From assembly GCA_032718475.1 (NCBI GenBank), contig JAUCBJ010002557.1, positions 1 to 54,044 on the forward strand: DNA of 54,044 nt. The letters run 5' to 3'. Under the pieces are notes generated by a model. It ran no database searches. It saw only the letters and a list, made by a program, of their open reading frames with translations, and was not told the origin of the DNA. Origin of the DNA: Nemertoderma westbladi. Lineage: Eukaryota; Xenacoelomorpha; Nemertodermatida; Nemertodermatidae. Positions 1 to 10,400 of the stretch are shown here, piece after piece (the first letter of the stretch is position 1; each line of letters opens with the position of its first letter). Position numbers and translations under genes: made by a program.

Positions 1-1475
1 GAACTGACAATGCTGTAAAGGATGCTTACACAGTAGAAGTTCAAAACCGCTTTGAAGTACTCCTGTCTACCGATTGAATATACCAAAATATAATAAAAGC
101 CCACACGGAATCAGCCAAGCCAAGAGGCATATTCCCCAGAAACCCAAATGAAAACAGTATATGCCATGGCAAGGCTCTGAGGTTACTTGTAGGATAGAAG
201 ATCTTAAGATAGCCTACAAAGTAAAAATTGAACAACCAACAACTGAAAACATCAACAAGGTTGAGAAATCTATGGGAGATCTTTAATTGGCTTACAACAT
301 CAGCCAGGATAAGTACATGAGGATAAAATTGAAAAAATTACAACTGCTCACATACAGCAACCATCAAGACTTACCTGGCAATCTGTAAATGAGGTATCTG
401 GTCGGAAACGTTGTGCAAAGGGGCGCCTCAAAGCTGATAGTCCTGAAGAACGTGTTGGGGAATGGAAAGATCACTTCAGTGACTTGCTCGGGCAGCCACC
501 AAACATCGAGGTCAGCCCTACAAGGAAAATATATGACAAGACGCTACCTATAGAAACAGTGGACTTCACCCCCACCGAACTCCATAAAAGCATTACAAGC
601 ATGTCCAATCATAAAGCGAGTGGATTAGATGAAATCCATGCAGAAGTATGGAAAACAGGAGTGCTAAACTACGGAAGCCCATAACGGCCATGTCGCGTGC
701 AAACTTCCATGTCGCGCGCGCAAACTTTATGCCATTTCCGTGTAGAAACATTTGCGCGTGCGACATGGAAGTATGCGCGCGCGACATGGTAGTTCGCGCG
801 CGCGACATGGAAGTTTGCGCGCGGACATGGAAGTTTGCGCGCGCGACATCGTAGTTCGCGCGCGCGACATGGCCGATATGAGCTTCCGTACTAAACAGAC
901 CATTATTGGATGTTTGCAACCGGATGCTGAAAGGGGAAAAGCCACCACCAATTCGACTGAAGGTCAAATAAAGCCTCTTCCTAAGAAAGGAGACCTCGGC
1001 ATACCAACAAACTATCGTGGGATCTGTCTGCTTGTGTTAGCTTGTCTGCTTGTGATATCCGGCAACTACAGTCACAGACACCGACTTTGCGGATGACATC
1101 ACCCTGCTTTCTAATACGCTAGCAGATGCACGGCTTCTACTGAATAAAGTGGAGAGGGCTGCTAAGGAGGTTGGACTGCATATAAATGCTACCAAGAAGT
1201 TCTTTCGAGCCACAGTGGAAAGTGCACTTTTATACGGGAGTGAGACCTGGTCCTGGACACTGACGAAATCACTTGAACAACGAATTGATGGTTGCCACAA
1301 AAGACTACTAAGTACTAAGGGCAGCCCTAAACATCAGGTGGAGACAACACTTGACAAACGCCGAGCTCTATGGCCCAACAATAACACCTGTATCCAACAC
1401 CCTCCGTGAACGCAGATTAAGATTCAGTGGGCACTGCTGGAGAAGTAAAGATGAGGTCATACCAGATGTAATTTA
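1..1475 (+). pseudogene. Decayed non-LTR retrotransposon (LINE) ORF2 fragment, split by a MITE
   Basis: Translation in shifting frames gives pieces of a LINE reverse transcriptase. Around 365-660 I read WQSVNEVSGRK, then a stretch ending in HKASGLDEIHAEVWKTG, which matches the 'GKAAGPDGIPAEVWK' region of non-LTR reverse transcriptases. Around 895-1030 it continues with LPKKGDLGIPTNYRGI, and at 1075-1190 with the catalytic FADDI box followed by LLLNKVERAAKEVGLHINATK. The tail at 1210-1475 has ALLYGSETW and LRERRLRFSGHCWRSKDE, typical of the C-terminal end of such proteins. Stops and frameshifts are frequent, so it is dead. The coding sequence is interrupted at 672-888 by a short inverted-repeat element. 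A second, more deleted copy of the same family lies at 21540-22150 on the other strand. Confidence 0.85.
672..888. mobile_element. 217-bp MITE with GC-rich subterminal repeats and TA duplication, inserted in the LINE
   Basis: The ends are inverted repeats: CGGAAGC.CATA.CGGCCATGTCGCGCGCGC on the left pairs with its reverse complement on the right. TA flanks both sides (670-671 and 889-890). The interior is almost wholly repeats of a roughly 28-bp GC-rich unit built on GCGCGCGACATGGAAGTTT, in both orientations. There is no coding capacity. The CGG start, the TA duplication and the subterminal array are shared with the large element at 22619-29028 and the one at 34190-35794. Short open frames over this stretch are artefacts of the repeats. 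Confidence 0.75.
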
Positions 1476-1742
1476 GTGTGATTTAGTAATTTAGATGTAA
1501 TTTATAATTTAGTGCAAACTTATATAATACTATAAGCCATAATAATGAGAATTGTTAAAATTCAAGGTAAGTTACCCCGTTACTTTGACTGGTTTAGGAT
1601 GTAGTTAGTTGTCCAGTGTGGAGTATAATAATATCAAAAACAGCTTGTTGACATGTATTTTTGATAGATTTATAACAAATTAGTTAAGATTCTAATTTTT
1701 AAATTGTGTTCGCTTATATTAATAATTGCGAAATCTCGCAAA

Positions 1743-1892
1743 GGTCCGCGTCTACTAATTCATGAACTGTCTCCTTGAAGGGCTTACTACCAATCTTACA
1801 ACAAAAAACATTCACCGGATTGCGGGATTGAACTCGGTACATAGAGATTCCAAGTCCCACGCTCTGCCAACTGGGCCACTGGGACCGTATCA
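1743..1892 (-). repeat. tRNA-derived SINE fragment
   Basis: Read on the minus strand, the stretch begins like a tRNA. An A-box-like AGTGGCCCAGTTGGCAGAGC is followed about 35 bases later by a B-box-like GAGTTCAATCCC. The tail runs on into unrelated AT-rich sequence instead of closing an acceptor stem. This is the usual head of a tRNA-derived SINE and not a working tRNA. Confidence 0.6.
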
Positions 1893-1899
1893 ATCCTTA

Positions 1900-3380
1900 A
1901 TTCCAACACCTAATGAGAAATTAACAACAACAACACCAACAACGGAGTGAATACTAGAGGCCTCGCTATCCGGACCTAAAAACACTGGCGTTATGGGAAA
2001 GGGAAAAATCGAATAATTAAATTAGTCTATACCAAATCGTATCTACAGTATAATTCCTAACAAGCCAAAAATGAAAATAATGTTTTTTTTACGCACAAAT
2101 AGTGATTACGCACAAAGCGCAAAGTCTGACTGATAATTATGGTGGCACTGAAGGCCCACTTAGGCAATATTTTTTATATTTTGCTTAAAACGAATATTAA
2201 GACCAAAAAAGGTCATAAACTTTGTAATACGAAGTTTACAGTTTACAGAATTTTATTTTTTTATTCAAAATCACTCGTGCCGTATCGCTATAAATAAAGT
2301 GCAATTTTATGAACAATGACGTATATAGTTATTATCTATTTTTATTGCAACCCTCCCTAACCACCCCCCCCCCCCCCCCCCCCCCTCCCCTACATAGGCA
2401 CAGGCTGTTCTCAAGTTCCTCTAACTCAAAAGCCATTCACCAATTATTGCATAAATTTGTCTCCGTGTCTGGCTGTAGTCGTCTTAAACCTACTGTAGTG
2501 CAATAGTCCAATAAAAATAACTCCGACATTCTGTATAATCAAATTCAGTGGAAATTATTACTATAATGATTGATGAGGTTATTATTCATTGGATAATGAT
2601 TGTTTTGCTTATGAGGGTAATATCATCACACTAAAGGTGTGGCATACTTCCAAAATTAAACCGTTGAGTGTTCTGGCTGTACGTACACACCCCTACTACC
2701 CACCCATATTACAGCAAACCAATAAATACAAGCCAAATTGCGTCAATTTCCCAATAAATTATAATTAATTTTCATAATTATTTGAATGTTATATAAATAT
2801 TTTTACCATATATTTCACTACAGATAACTACACCATTTTTTACAACTGTACTTGTACTGGCGACTGACTTACAACCGCACTGTTGTGTTTATGATCGGAA
2901 TCGCAATGTTGTGCTAACACTTCCCCATCACCATGTGCTAACACCGCAGCATTGTGTTTCGGAATAAACCATTGTGTTTACAACTGCACCATTATTTTCA
3001 TGACAGACCCCCCCCCCCCCCCCCCCCCATGTTTCCAACTTCAGTGTTTTATTAACAATCCAAACAATGCACCAATATTTTTACGATTACACCTTTGTAT
3101 TAACATTAACGGCTACACAATTTTGTTGTTGTTTTCTATTTTACCATTATAATTACAACTGCACATGTGTATTCGGCTGCGTAAGGTTTTGTTTTATCAT
3201 ATTAAGCGTATTATCATTAGGCCTAAATATCTAATTTGTCTTCTGTAAGAATCTGTTTATTACGATTATAGATTATATTAAAGTTTAACTTAAAACGAAT
3301 TTTTTGTTTATTGAAATTCATTGAACTGTTCAATATTGATAGATATTATCTTACAATACAATATAAACACATAAGAAAAT
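1900..3380. other. AT-rich intergenic stretch upstream of the tetraspanin, with two C tracts
   Basis: I see no coding exon here. Long cytosine tracts occur at about 2363-2386 and 3009-3029. The last few hundred bases probably include the promoter and 5' untranslated region of the tetraspanin, but no clear TATA box or initiator is recognisable. Confidence 0.5.
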
Positions 3381-3383
3381 ACC

Positions 3384-4103
3384 ATGTCTGGTTTAACGGG
3401 ATGGGCCGTTGTTATCAAATGGGCTCTGTTTATCATCAACCTTATTGCTTGGCTCTCTGGTGCCGGTGTGCTGGGACTGGGTGTCTGGATACGAGTCACC
3501 GAAGGGGACTTCGCTACTTTAAGTCCTTTGAGCAGCATGTTAACGGCAGCTAATCTCATGATAGCTATGGGAGCGGTCATTATGATCATTGGTTTCCTTG
3601 GGTGCGTAGGTTCCCTCAGAGAGAGCCTCTGCATGCTCATGTCCTTCTTCATTTTGCTACTGATTGTCTTCGTTCTAGAAGTTTCTATTGGTATCCTGGG
3701 TTACATGTTCAAAAATGAAATCCACGAATCCGTTAATATCAAACTGAAAGAAAGTATAAAAGAGTATGGAAAACAAAATCAAGACGGAATTACCGTTGGC
3801 TGGGACATGTTCCAGGAGCAGCACAGCTGTTGTGGGTTCGACAGTCAGACCGACTGGTCGTTGTCTACCAGCGGGAAACCCCCGGATTCGTGTTGCAACG
3901 CTCGCACGGACCCCGCGTGCGACACCGCCGACGACAAGGCTATTTGGAACACGGGGTGTAAGGACGAGCTGGACCAATGGCTTGAGAAGCACCTTCTCTA
4001 CGTCGCCATTGGGGTTCTATCCATCGCCGTCATTCAACTCGTTAATCTCATTTTTTCACTCATTATATTTTGCAAACTTAGAAACAATACCCGAGTGTTG
4101 TGA
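3384..4103 (+). CDS. Tetraspanin, six-cysteine large loop, intronless
   Basis: A 239-residue four-pass membrane protein of normal tetraspanin length. Hydrophobic segments lie at about residues 11-35, 54-77, 84-107 and 205-230. The large extracellular loop (108-204) holds the hallmark CCG at 149-151, a PDSCC motif at 167-171, and single cysteines at 179 and 192, making six loop cysteines. Small polar residues typical of the family (N19, E99) sit in the membrane helices. The start is the first ATG of the frame and precedes the first helix by ten residues. Tetraspanins organise membrane microdomains with integrins and other partners. The partner here is unknown, and I cannot say which vertebrate tetraspanin is closest. 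The reading frame has no introns, although tetraspanin genes usually have several. No AATAAA is seen close behind the stop. Confidence 0.93.
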   Translation: MSGLTGWAVVIKWALFIINLIAWLSGAGVLGLGVWIRVTEGDFATLSPLSSMLTAANLMIAMGAVIMIIGFLGCVGSLRESLCMLMSFFILLLIVFVLEVSIGILGYMFKNEIHESVNIKLKESIKEYGKQNQDGITVGWDMFQEQHSCCGFDSQTDWSLSTSGKPPDSCCNARTDPACDTADDKAIWNTGCKDELDQWLEKHLLYVAIGVLSIAVIQLVNLIFSLIIFCKLRNNTRVL

Positions 4104-4416
4104 CTTCGTTAAGGAGAACTACAGTAGATTGTTGAGATTTATCTCAGCACCTGAATAATATTTACCGGAGTTTCAGTTATAGCTTATATCGAAATAATTT
4201 ATATTTTCATAACTTGAGAACACAGTTTTCTGTTTGTAAAACTATTTATTTTATCAAGTATGTAGTACATATCAATTTTGATCCATGAGTTGTGATTTTA
4301 TGATATCAGTGCAGCAGGGACCTAAGCCAACACAAAATGTTCACTATTTGATGCAAGAACCAAAATATGCGAACATAGAGTGGTCAAAGAGCGCATATTA
4401 TACATATACATGGTGT

Positions 4417-4545
4417 TCGGACACTTCCCCCCCGGACACTTCCCCCCCGGACAGTTCCCCCCCCGCTCAAGTAGGACACTTCCCCCCCGGACACTTCCCC
4501 CCCAGACACTTCCCCCCCGCGGACACTTCCCCCCCCCCCCCCCCC
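4417..4545 (+). repeat. Minisatellite of GGACACTTCCCCCC units (left arm)
   Basis: About eight copies of a 14-15-bp unit, GGACACTTCCCCCCC, with small spacers such as GCTCAAGTA. The same unit recurs inverted at 5502-5617, so the two arrays face each other across about 950 bp. The short proline/serine open frames here are repeat artefacts. Confidence 0.85.
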
Positions 4546-5214
4546 GACTGATCTTAACTTCGCACATTCGTATTTTTCATTTTGTAAGGTAAACGGACCG
4601 TTTGTATCCAGATAAGTTGTATCCAATTTTCCTTTCGTAGCTCAGAAAGTGATCTTTTGCATCCCGATTTTACATTTTATATCCAAGTTTTATTTATGGG
4701 TTTTATCAATGCAATTACATCGTATTGTTTGCTAATCTTTAAACAATTAATTATATTAGATGACCTATAAATTCCATCCCCGGAATGATGATATACTGCT
4801 TTTATTAACTATAGAATTATAATAATTAATTGTTTTAAATATAGGTATTATTACGTAATAGTCTTCTTCAAATTGTAGCAGATGGGGATGAATATTATTG
4901 TTGCAATCAAAATTATACCTCTCCAGGGTAAAATCGACATGCGTCGACCTGTATTCTGTGTTCAGCATTACATATTGATATACATATTACTACTATACAT
5001 ACTATATAGATATTATACACACTACATATTAAATTTCCTGGTTACTTGCAATATTTTTAATAGGATTTTGTTGAATTATATAATATTGTAGTAATTTATA
5101 TATTAAATTGGTTAACATTCAATACAGCTCCTACTTTAGGCTTAGTCAATTTATTATCTGATGATACAAACATGAATTAATTATTTCAAAGTGGTCTTAA
5201 GTCTTTCACCACGG

Positions 5215-5330
5215 GCACTCAGGGAAATGCCGGGGTCTGGGGGCGATAACCCCCAAGAAAAGAAGCGGGGGTTTGGGGGCGGCAGCCCCCAAGAAAAGAA
5301 GCGGGGGTTTGGGGGCGGCAGCCCCCAATT
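5215..5330 (+). repeat. About 42-bp GC-rich tandem repeat
   Basis: Two and a half copies of a unit containing GGGGGCGGCAGCCCCCAAG followed by AAAAGAAGCGGGGGTTT. Each unit contains a hairpin (GGGGGC..GCAGCCCCC). The array lies between the two inverted CACTTCCCCCC arrays. Confidence 0.8.
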
Positions 5331-5501
5331 AAAAGAAATTAAAAGAATTAAAGGAATTAAAAGAAAAACAAACAAAATTTGACTATAAAAATGTTTCTTT
5401 TATAATTTTGAAAAAACTTGTCTAGATACAACTTGTCCTGTAACCATCTTTAACTTTTGTTTATTGCTTTGATGCACCCAGATTAATTTTAACACTTTAA
5501 C

Positions 5502-5617
5502 TGGGGGGGAAGTGTCCGGGGGGCAAGTGTCCGGGGGGGAAGTGTCCGGGGGGGAAGTGTCCTACTTGGGCGGGGGGGAAGTGTCCGGGGGGGAAGTGTC
5601 CGGGGGGGAAGTGTCCT
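5502..5617 (-). repeat. Minisatellite of GGACACTTCCCCCC units (right arm, inverted)
   Basis: Seven or so units of GGGGGGAAGTGTCC, the reverse complement of the array at 4417-4545. It includes the same CTACTTG-type spacer, which appears inverted in the left array as CAAGTAG. The arrangement resembles the subterminal arrays of the transposons elsewhere in the window. Clear terminal inverted repeats outside the arrays are not evident. Confidence 0.85.
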
Positions 5618-5743
5618 AGATCCATATACATATTCCCCATAAGTATAAAGGAATATTAAAAATCTCAGCAACAAAATATTATTGATTGATTTTATTGAGA
5701 TGATTTGTTCAATATCAGAAGAATCGATTTTGAAACAGCTAAT

Positions 5744-5867
5744 AATACCAGGTTTTCACATTTCGGTGCAAATTTTATTGGAATTTTATATACCCGTATA
5801 ATTTTTGGAATTTCTTACTTCATTATTAAGTATTAATTGCGTGGGTTTTTAGTGAAAACCTGGTATT
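5744..5867. repeat. Short inverted-repeat element
   Basis: AATACCAGGTTTTCAC at 5744-5759 is matched exactly by its reverse complement at 5852-5867. A related sequence (AAAACCTGGTATTC followed by a similar downstream stretch) occurs near 22179, so this is a dispersed repeat. Nothing is coded. The rest of 5870-6350 is AT-rich and featureless. Confidence 0.6.
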
Positions 5868-6357
5868 CTTCACATGATGGGAGTAAACTGCGAAGTGTAA
5901 TATAACAGCAAAAAGTCTGGAAAAAAGTTGGCCAAGAACTTGTGAACACTTTGTATTTTGTTTGATACCTCAGACTGCTGCAGATTACATTTCTGTAAAT
6001 ACCTTTAAGGGATCAAATTTATTGAATTAATTAAGAGTAAGAGTATTTCTGTCGGTGTGCCGGTTTATTTCTATTTTATTTACTGCTGTACATGTAGCAC
6101 GGTAATGCATACACCTACGTTGTTTTCATGGGTATTTTATTAAATTATTTACTATACTTTGTGTTACCGTATTTCTGCTTGCAATTATATTTGGTGATAA
6201 TAATGATAAATTTGTTTATTGTGTTAAGTTAATCTAATTTAATTTTATAAGGCGACATTTACTGTATGCGGAACCGCAGTTTCACGAATTTGAATTTTGT
6301 TTTATAATTTAGGATTTAGTAAAATTTTTTGATACAGGTAATAAATACAAGTTCCCA

Positions 6358-6615
6358 GGATAGGTGGAATTTGTGATTACACTTAAAAACGACAAAAGCC
6401 ACAGTCAAAAATGGTTGAATACTATCAAAAATTGCCACAAACAATGTGAATAACTAATTCTAACTAATTATTATAACTAATTCTAACTAATTATTATAAC
6501 TAATTCTGCCAAGCTTCAGCATAAAGTCGCAGAAAAAACTCAAAAGGTCCGGACAACACTCAAAATCATGAATTCAGTATTCTGTAATACAGGAATACAG
6601 CAATACACATGCTTT
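6358..6615 (+). repeat. Partial copy of the GGATAGGTGGAATTTGTGA repeat family
   Basis: It starts with GGATAGGTGGAATTTGTGA and continues through CCACAAACAATGTGAATAAC and AATCATGAATTCAGTATTC. That order matches the left arm of the element at 7824-8853. Only one arm is present. The stretch up to 7410 holds nothing else I can recognise. Confidence 0.7.
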
Positions 6616-7414
6616 TGTGTGACACATTGTTTTTTGATACTGATAATCACGATTATGGAACCCAAATATAACATTCGAGAAAATATCTGGTAATTCTAAA
6701 TGTGCCTCCGGGGCACAAAAAACTAATAACAAGTAGTGCAAATATGATAATGAAAAATCACCACCAAATGAAACTTATTTTATGAAATTATGGGTTTTTG
6801 GCATGTTGATCACGTATATGACACTGAAATATATATGTCAATGTGTGGCACGAAAAATACAAATAACATAAATTTGATAATCAATACTCATTATAAAATC
6901 AACCTGATTTATGCCCTTATAGGTTTTCCGCGTAGATTAATTCGTTTAATTCTAAAAGGAATATAAATTTAATTAAAATTGAAAGGTTGTTGATTGTCTG
7001 TCATAGTAGTAATGATGTATTATTTGTTCAATGACTGCAAAGAAAGCTATAATTGAGTAATTATGTGTGGAACATTTAAATATGTTATATTTATCACACA
7101 AATAATATAAGTTTATTGGTTGGTTACCTAAAATATTGTCATCAATCACCTCTACAACCATATACTAGTGTGTTGAATCTTTACTTTTTGTCATAATCTC
7201 CTACCAAGTACACTACAGTACACTATACCTTTCTCAAAATAATAATGTAGCTATAGCCATCACCATACGATTAAAATGTAAAATCGTTGAATCTGAAACT
7301 CTACTGTAGCAAACTGTTACGTTGTTACAAACACCATCGACGGTTGCACTAATAGTGCTGTAAAATGAGGTCCCAGTCACCAATAATAGTCAAGTCATCG
7401 TAGAACAGTTTCCT

Positions 7415-10400
7415 TTATGACAAATAGATAGCAAACAGACAAGCGGATGTGCTACTAGCACCTATAAATACAAAATAAACAATGTTATTATCATATACTG
7501 TAATAATTCATATGGGATTATATTACTTTGTGGGGACTTCACACTCATGCAATATAATTAACGGATAATAAATCATATTTTAATTAACACTCGAGTCCCG
7601 ATATCAATTATTTATCGAGCTAACGTAGCGGGAGCGATTTATAAGATAGCTTGAGGGATTTTGAAGGTAAATGAAGTATTAGTAGACAATATGAAATTAC
7701 ATTGTTCGTCTTGTTGCTATGAAATATAGTTTGATAATAAAGTATAAATAAATAAATAATTAATAAACTTTGAAATATTTTAAAGTTTATTTATTATAAT
7801 TACCGCATATTGCTATGGGAACTGGATAGGTGGAATTTGTGACAACACGTATAAACGGTGACAACAGTCAGTCACAGTCAAAAAAATGGTGACCATTATC
7901 AAATATGGCCACAAACAATGTGAATAACAGTAGATCGCAGTCCTAAAAGTACTTCTGCCAAGTTTCAGCTCCTCTTATTCGCCAGCAATTCGTAGGAAAA
8001 CAGTCAAACCTCTCTCTGGGGACAACACACAAAACGTCACGGCAACACTAAATCATGAATTCAGTATTCTGCAATACTGCTTACTACCAGTTAGGCAGGC
8101 GTTCAGTGTTGTATGTGTAGTTTATGTATTTCTTTCAATCGTTATCCGTCCTGCCGTCTGTTGGTCAATCTGTCGTCAAATGTTTGAAGGCTAATAAACA
8201 GTTCATTATGAAAATGGAATTAAATATAGGCCAATGTTGAAATAGTGATACCTGACACCCGTACAGCAGCCGTACACGTACACCAAGCTTGCGAACCATA
8301 ACCATATTGTTTGTAGGAATATGTAGGTTACCGCTATCGGAAGGAAGACTTTGTGTGTGTTTGTGAAGGACGATTTAGTCGATTGCATAGACAACTGGTA
8401 GTGGAATCGCACGCTGGTTCGCTGGTATGGGTATGAATATTTCAAAATTTGCCTATTTAATTAATTCCATCGAAGAATGTTAAATATTTATTAGCCTTCA
8501 AACATTCGTTGACAGATCGACCAACAAACAGAAGAACGGACAGCGGTTGAAAGAAATGCATAAACTACATATACAACCTATTAGGCCTAACAGGTAAGCA
8601 GAATTGCTGTATTGCAGAATACTGAATTCATGATTTAGAGTGTGCGTCCCGACATTTTGTGTGTTGTCCCCACCCCAGATGTTTGACTGTTTCCCTATGA
8701 CTTGCCGGGGATATGCGGAGCTGAAACTTGGTAGAATTACTTTTAGGACTGCTATCTACTGGTTATTATTTTTTTGATAACGGTCAACAGTGTTTTCGAC
8801 TGTGGCTGACTGTTGTCACCGTTTGTACGAGTTGTCACAAATTCCACCTATCCATTGAAACTTGCTAATTATTTTTTTTAAATTTTAAATGTTGTTTATT
8901 TTCAGACTAGAACGAACGCCATCAAGATAGCTTTAAACGAATCTGTCTTGCACAGACTCCAAGAAACAGATGTGATTGGAAGATGCAAAACAAGAATGAC
9001 TTGCACCAACCATTCAAACTGCCTCCCATCGAATGTCATACACAGTCGCCTAGGCAAATAATAACAATCACAATTAGTGCGATGTGCAATGTGTAAAATG
9101 CATGATGTACTAAATAACTGTTATTTAGTACACCTTCCTTGGTGAAATGTTACCCCTATCTGCAACCTGGGAAACGGCCCCAAAGTGCTGAGAAGGGGTC
9201 TTACTGTATTATATAAATAAAATAAAGAATACTAATTATTTCTACCTAATACATTCTCAGTTTGCAATATTCAGCAACCAATTCTCAGCAACCAATAAAA
9301 TGTACCTACAAGCTTTCTACTGTATGAAAATTGGTGAGATGTTCCATTCACTCTACCCAACAGCTGTTGGTACTCGGCTGGCACCCTGGTTCAGTTTTCT
9401 GGTTTTGTTAGTTTAATCGACAGCTGTTGTGAACGTCCCAGATATACAAAACCTACTAAGCCTAACATTACAATTGAGCTTAGCCTAAGTTATTGATGAC
9501 AGTATTATAATGATGATAATAGGCCCTATAGATACAATATATTAATGATGTATTGATTGATTACACTAACTGTCAGACATAACAATAATTAACGATATAA
9601 TTAATGTACATAACACCAATTTACAATAAGAAGTGAAATGTTGTACTGTATCTTGTCCAAGTGTAGTTTGGGTATTTAATTTCGCGTTCGATAATGTTGA
9701 CAATAATATGAAAATATTTCGAATATCGCTCAATGAATCGTTGCCAACTTTTTATATTCAACAACTAGATAATAATTGATAAATAGTTGCCTTTACAATT
9801 TTCCAATACATGCAAGTACTTTAGTTTGAAGCCATTTGGTGGTTATACATACATACAAACATACATCAATCGCGTTTTTGCCGGCCTCAGCTTTAGACAA
9901 AAACTACCCAGTCTAAAGAAAGACAGGTTCGTTATAATCATGCTCTATCCGTAGAAATTGCTCTTATACGGGATTCTACTGTATAAAATATATGTTGTAA
10001 TACATTCATAAATATTAATGTCGTATCCTATGCTACAGAAAAAATAATAAACGTTATATATGCTACTGTTACAGCCACTCTAAAATCGTCATAGTTCTGA
10101 AAAAGGAGAATAATTACCGAAAGCTAACGAAAGCTACCGAAAGTTATGCGAAAGTTATCGAAAAGGTTAAAGCAGGGGTGAAAGCTATCCATTTACTGAT
10201 AGGGGGTTCTAATCGTACAAGCAACTGGAAAAGGAAATAATCGCCGTTAAGCTGAATAACCATCTCAATAAGAATGAAAGAATGGTTCTTTAATTCTGTT
10301 CCAATATTCGTAAGGTAGAAAACTCTTATTACAACTTCGTTAAATTATTTATAGAAAAATCTGTATTAACAAGTTCAAGATATTTTCCCTGTTTATCATC

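Noticed and set aside
648-1096. RARDM/ARHGS-rich open frames
   Set aside because: They arise from the GC-rich repeats of the MITE at 672-888, fused to LINE remnants.
8206-8445. 79-codon minus-strand frame as a gene
   Set aside because: It lies in the middle of a foldback element, has no motif, and no splice or start context.
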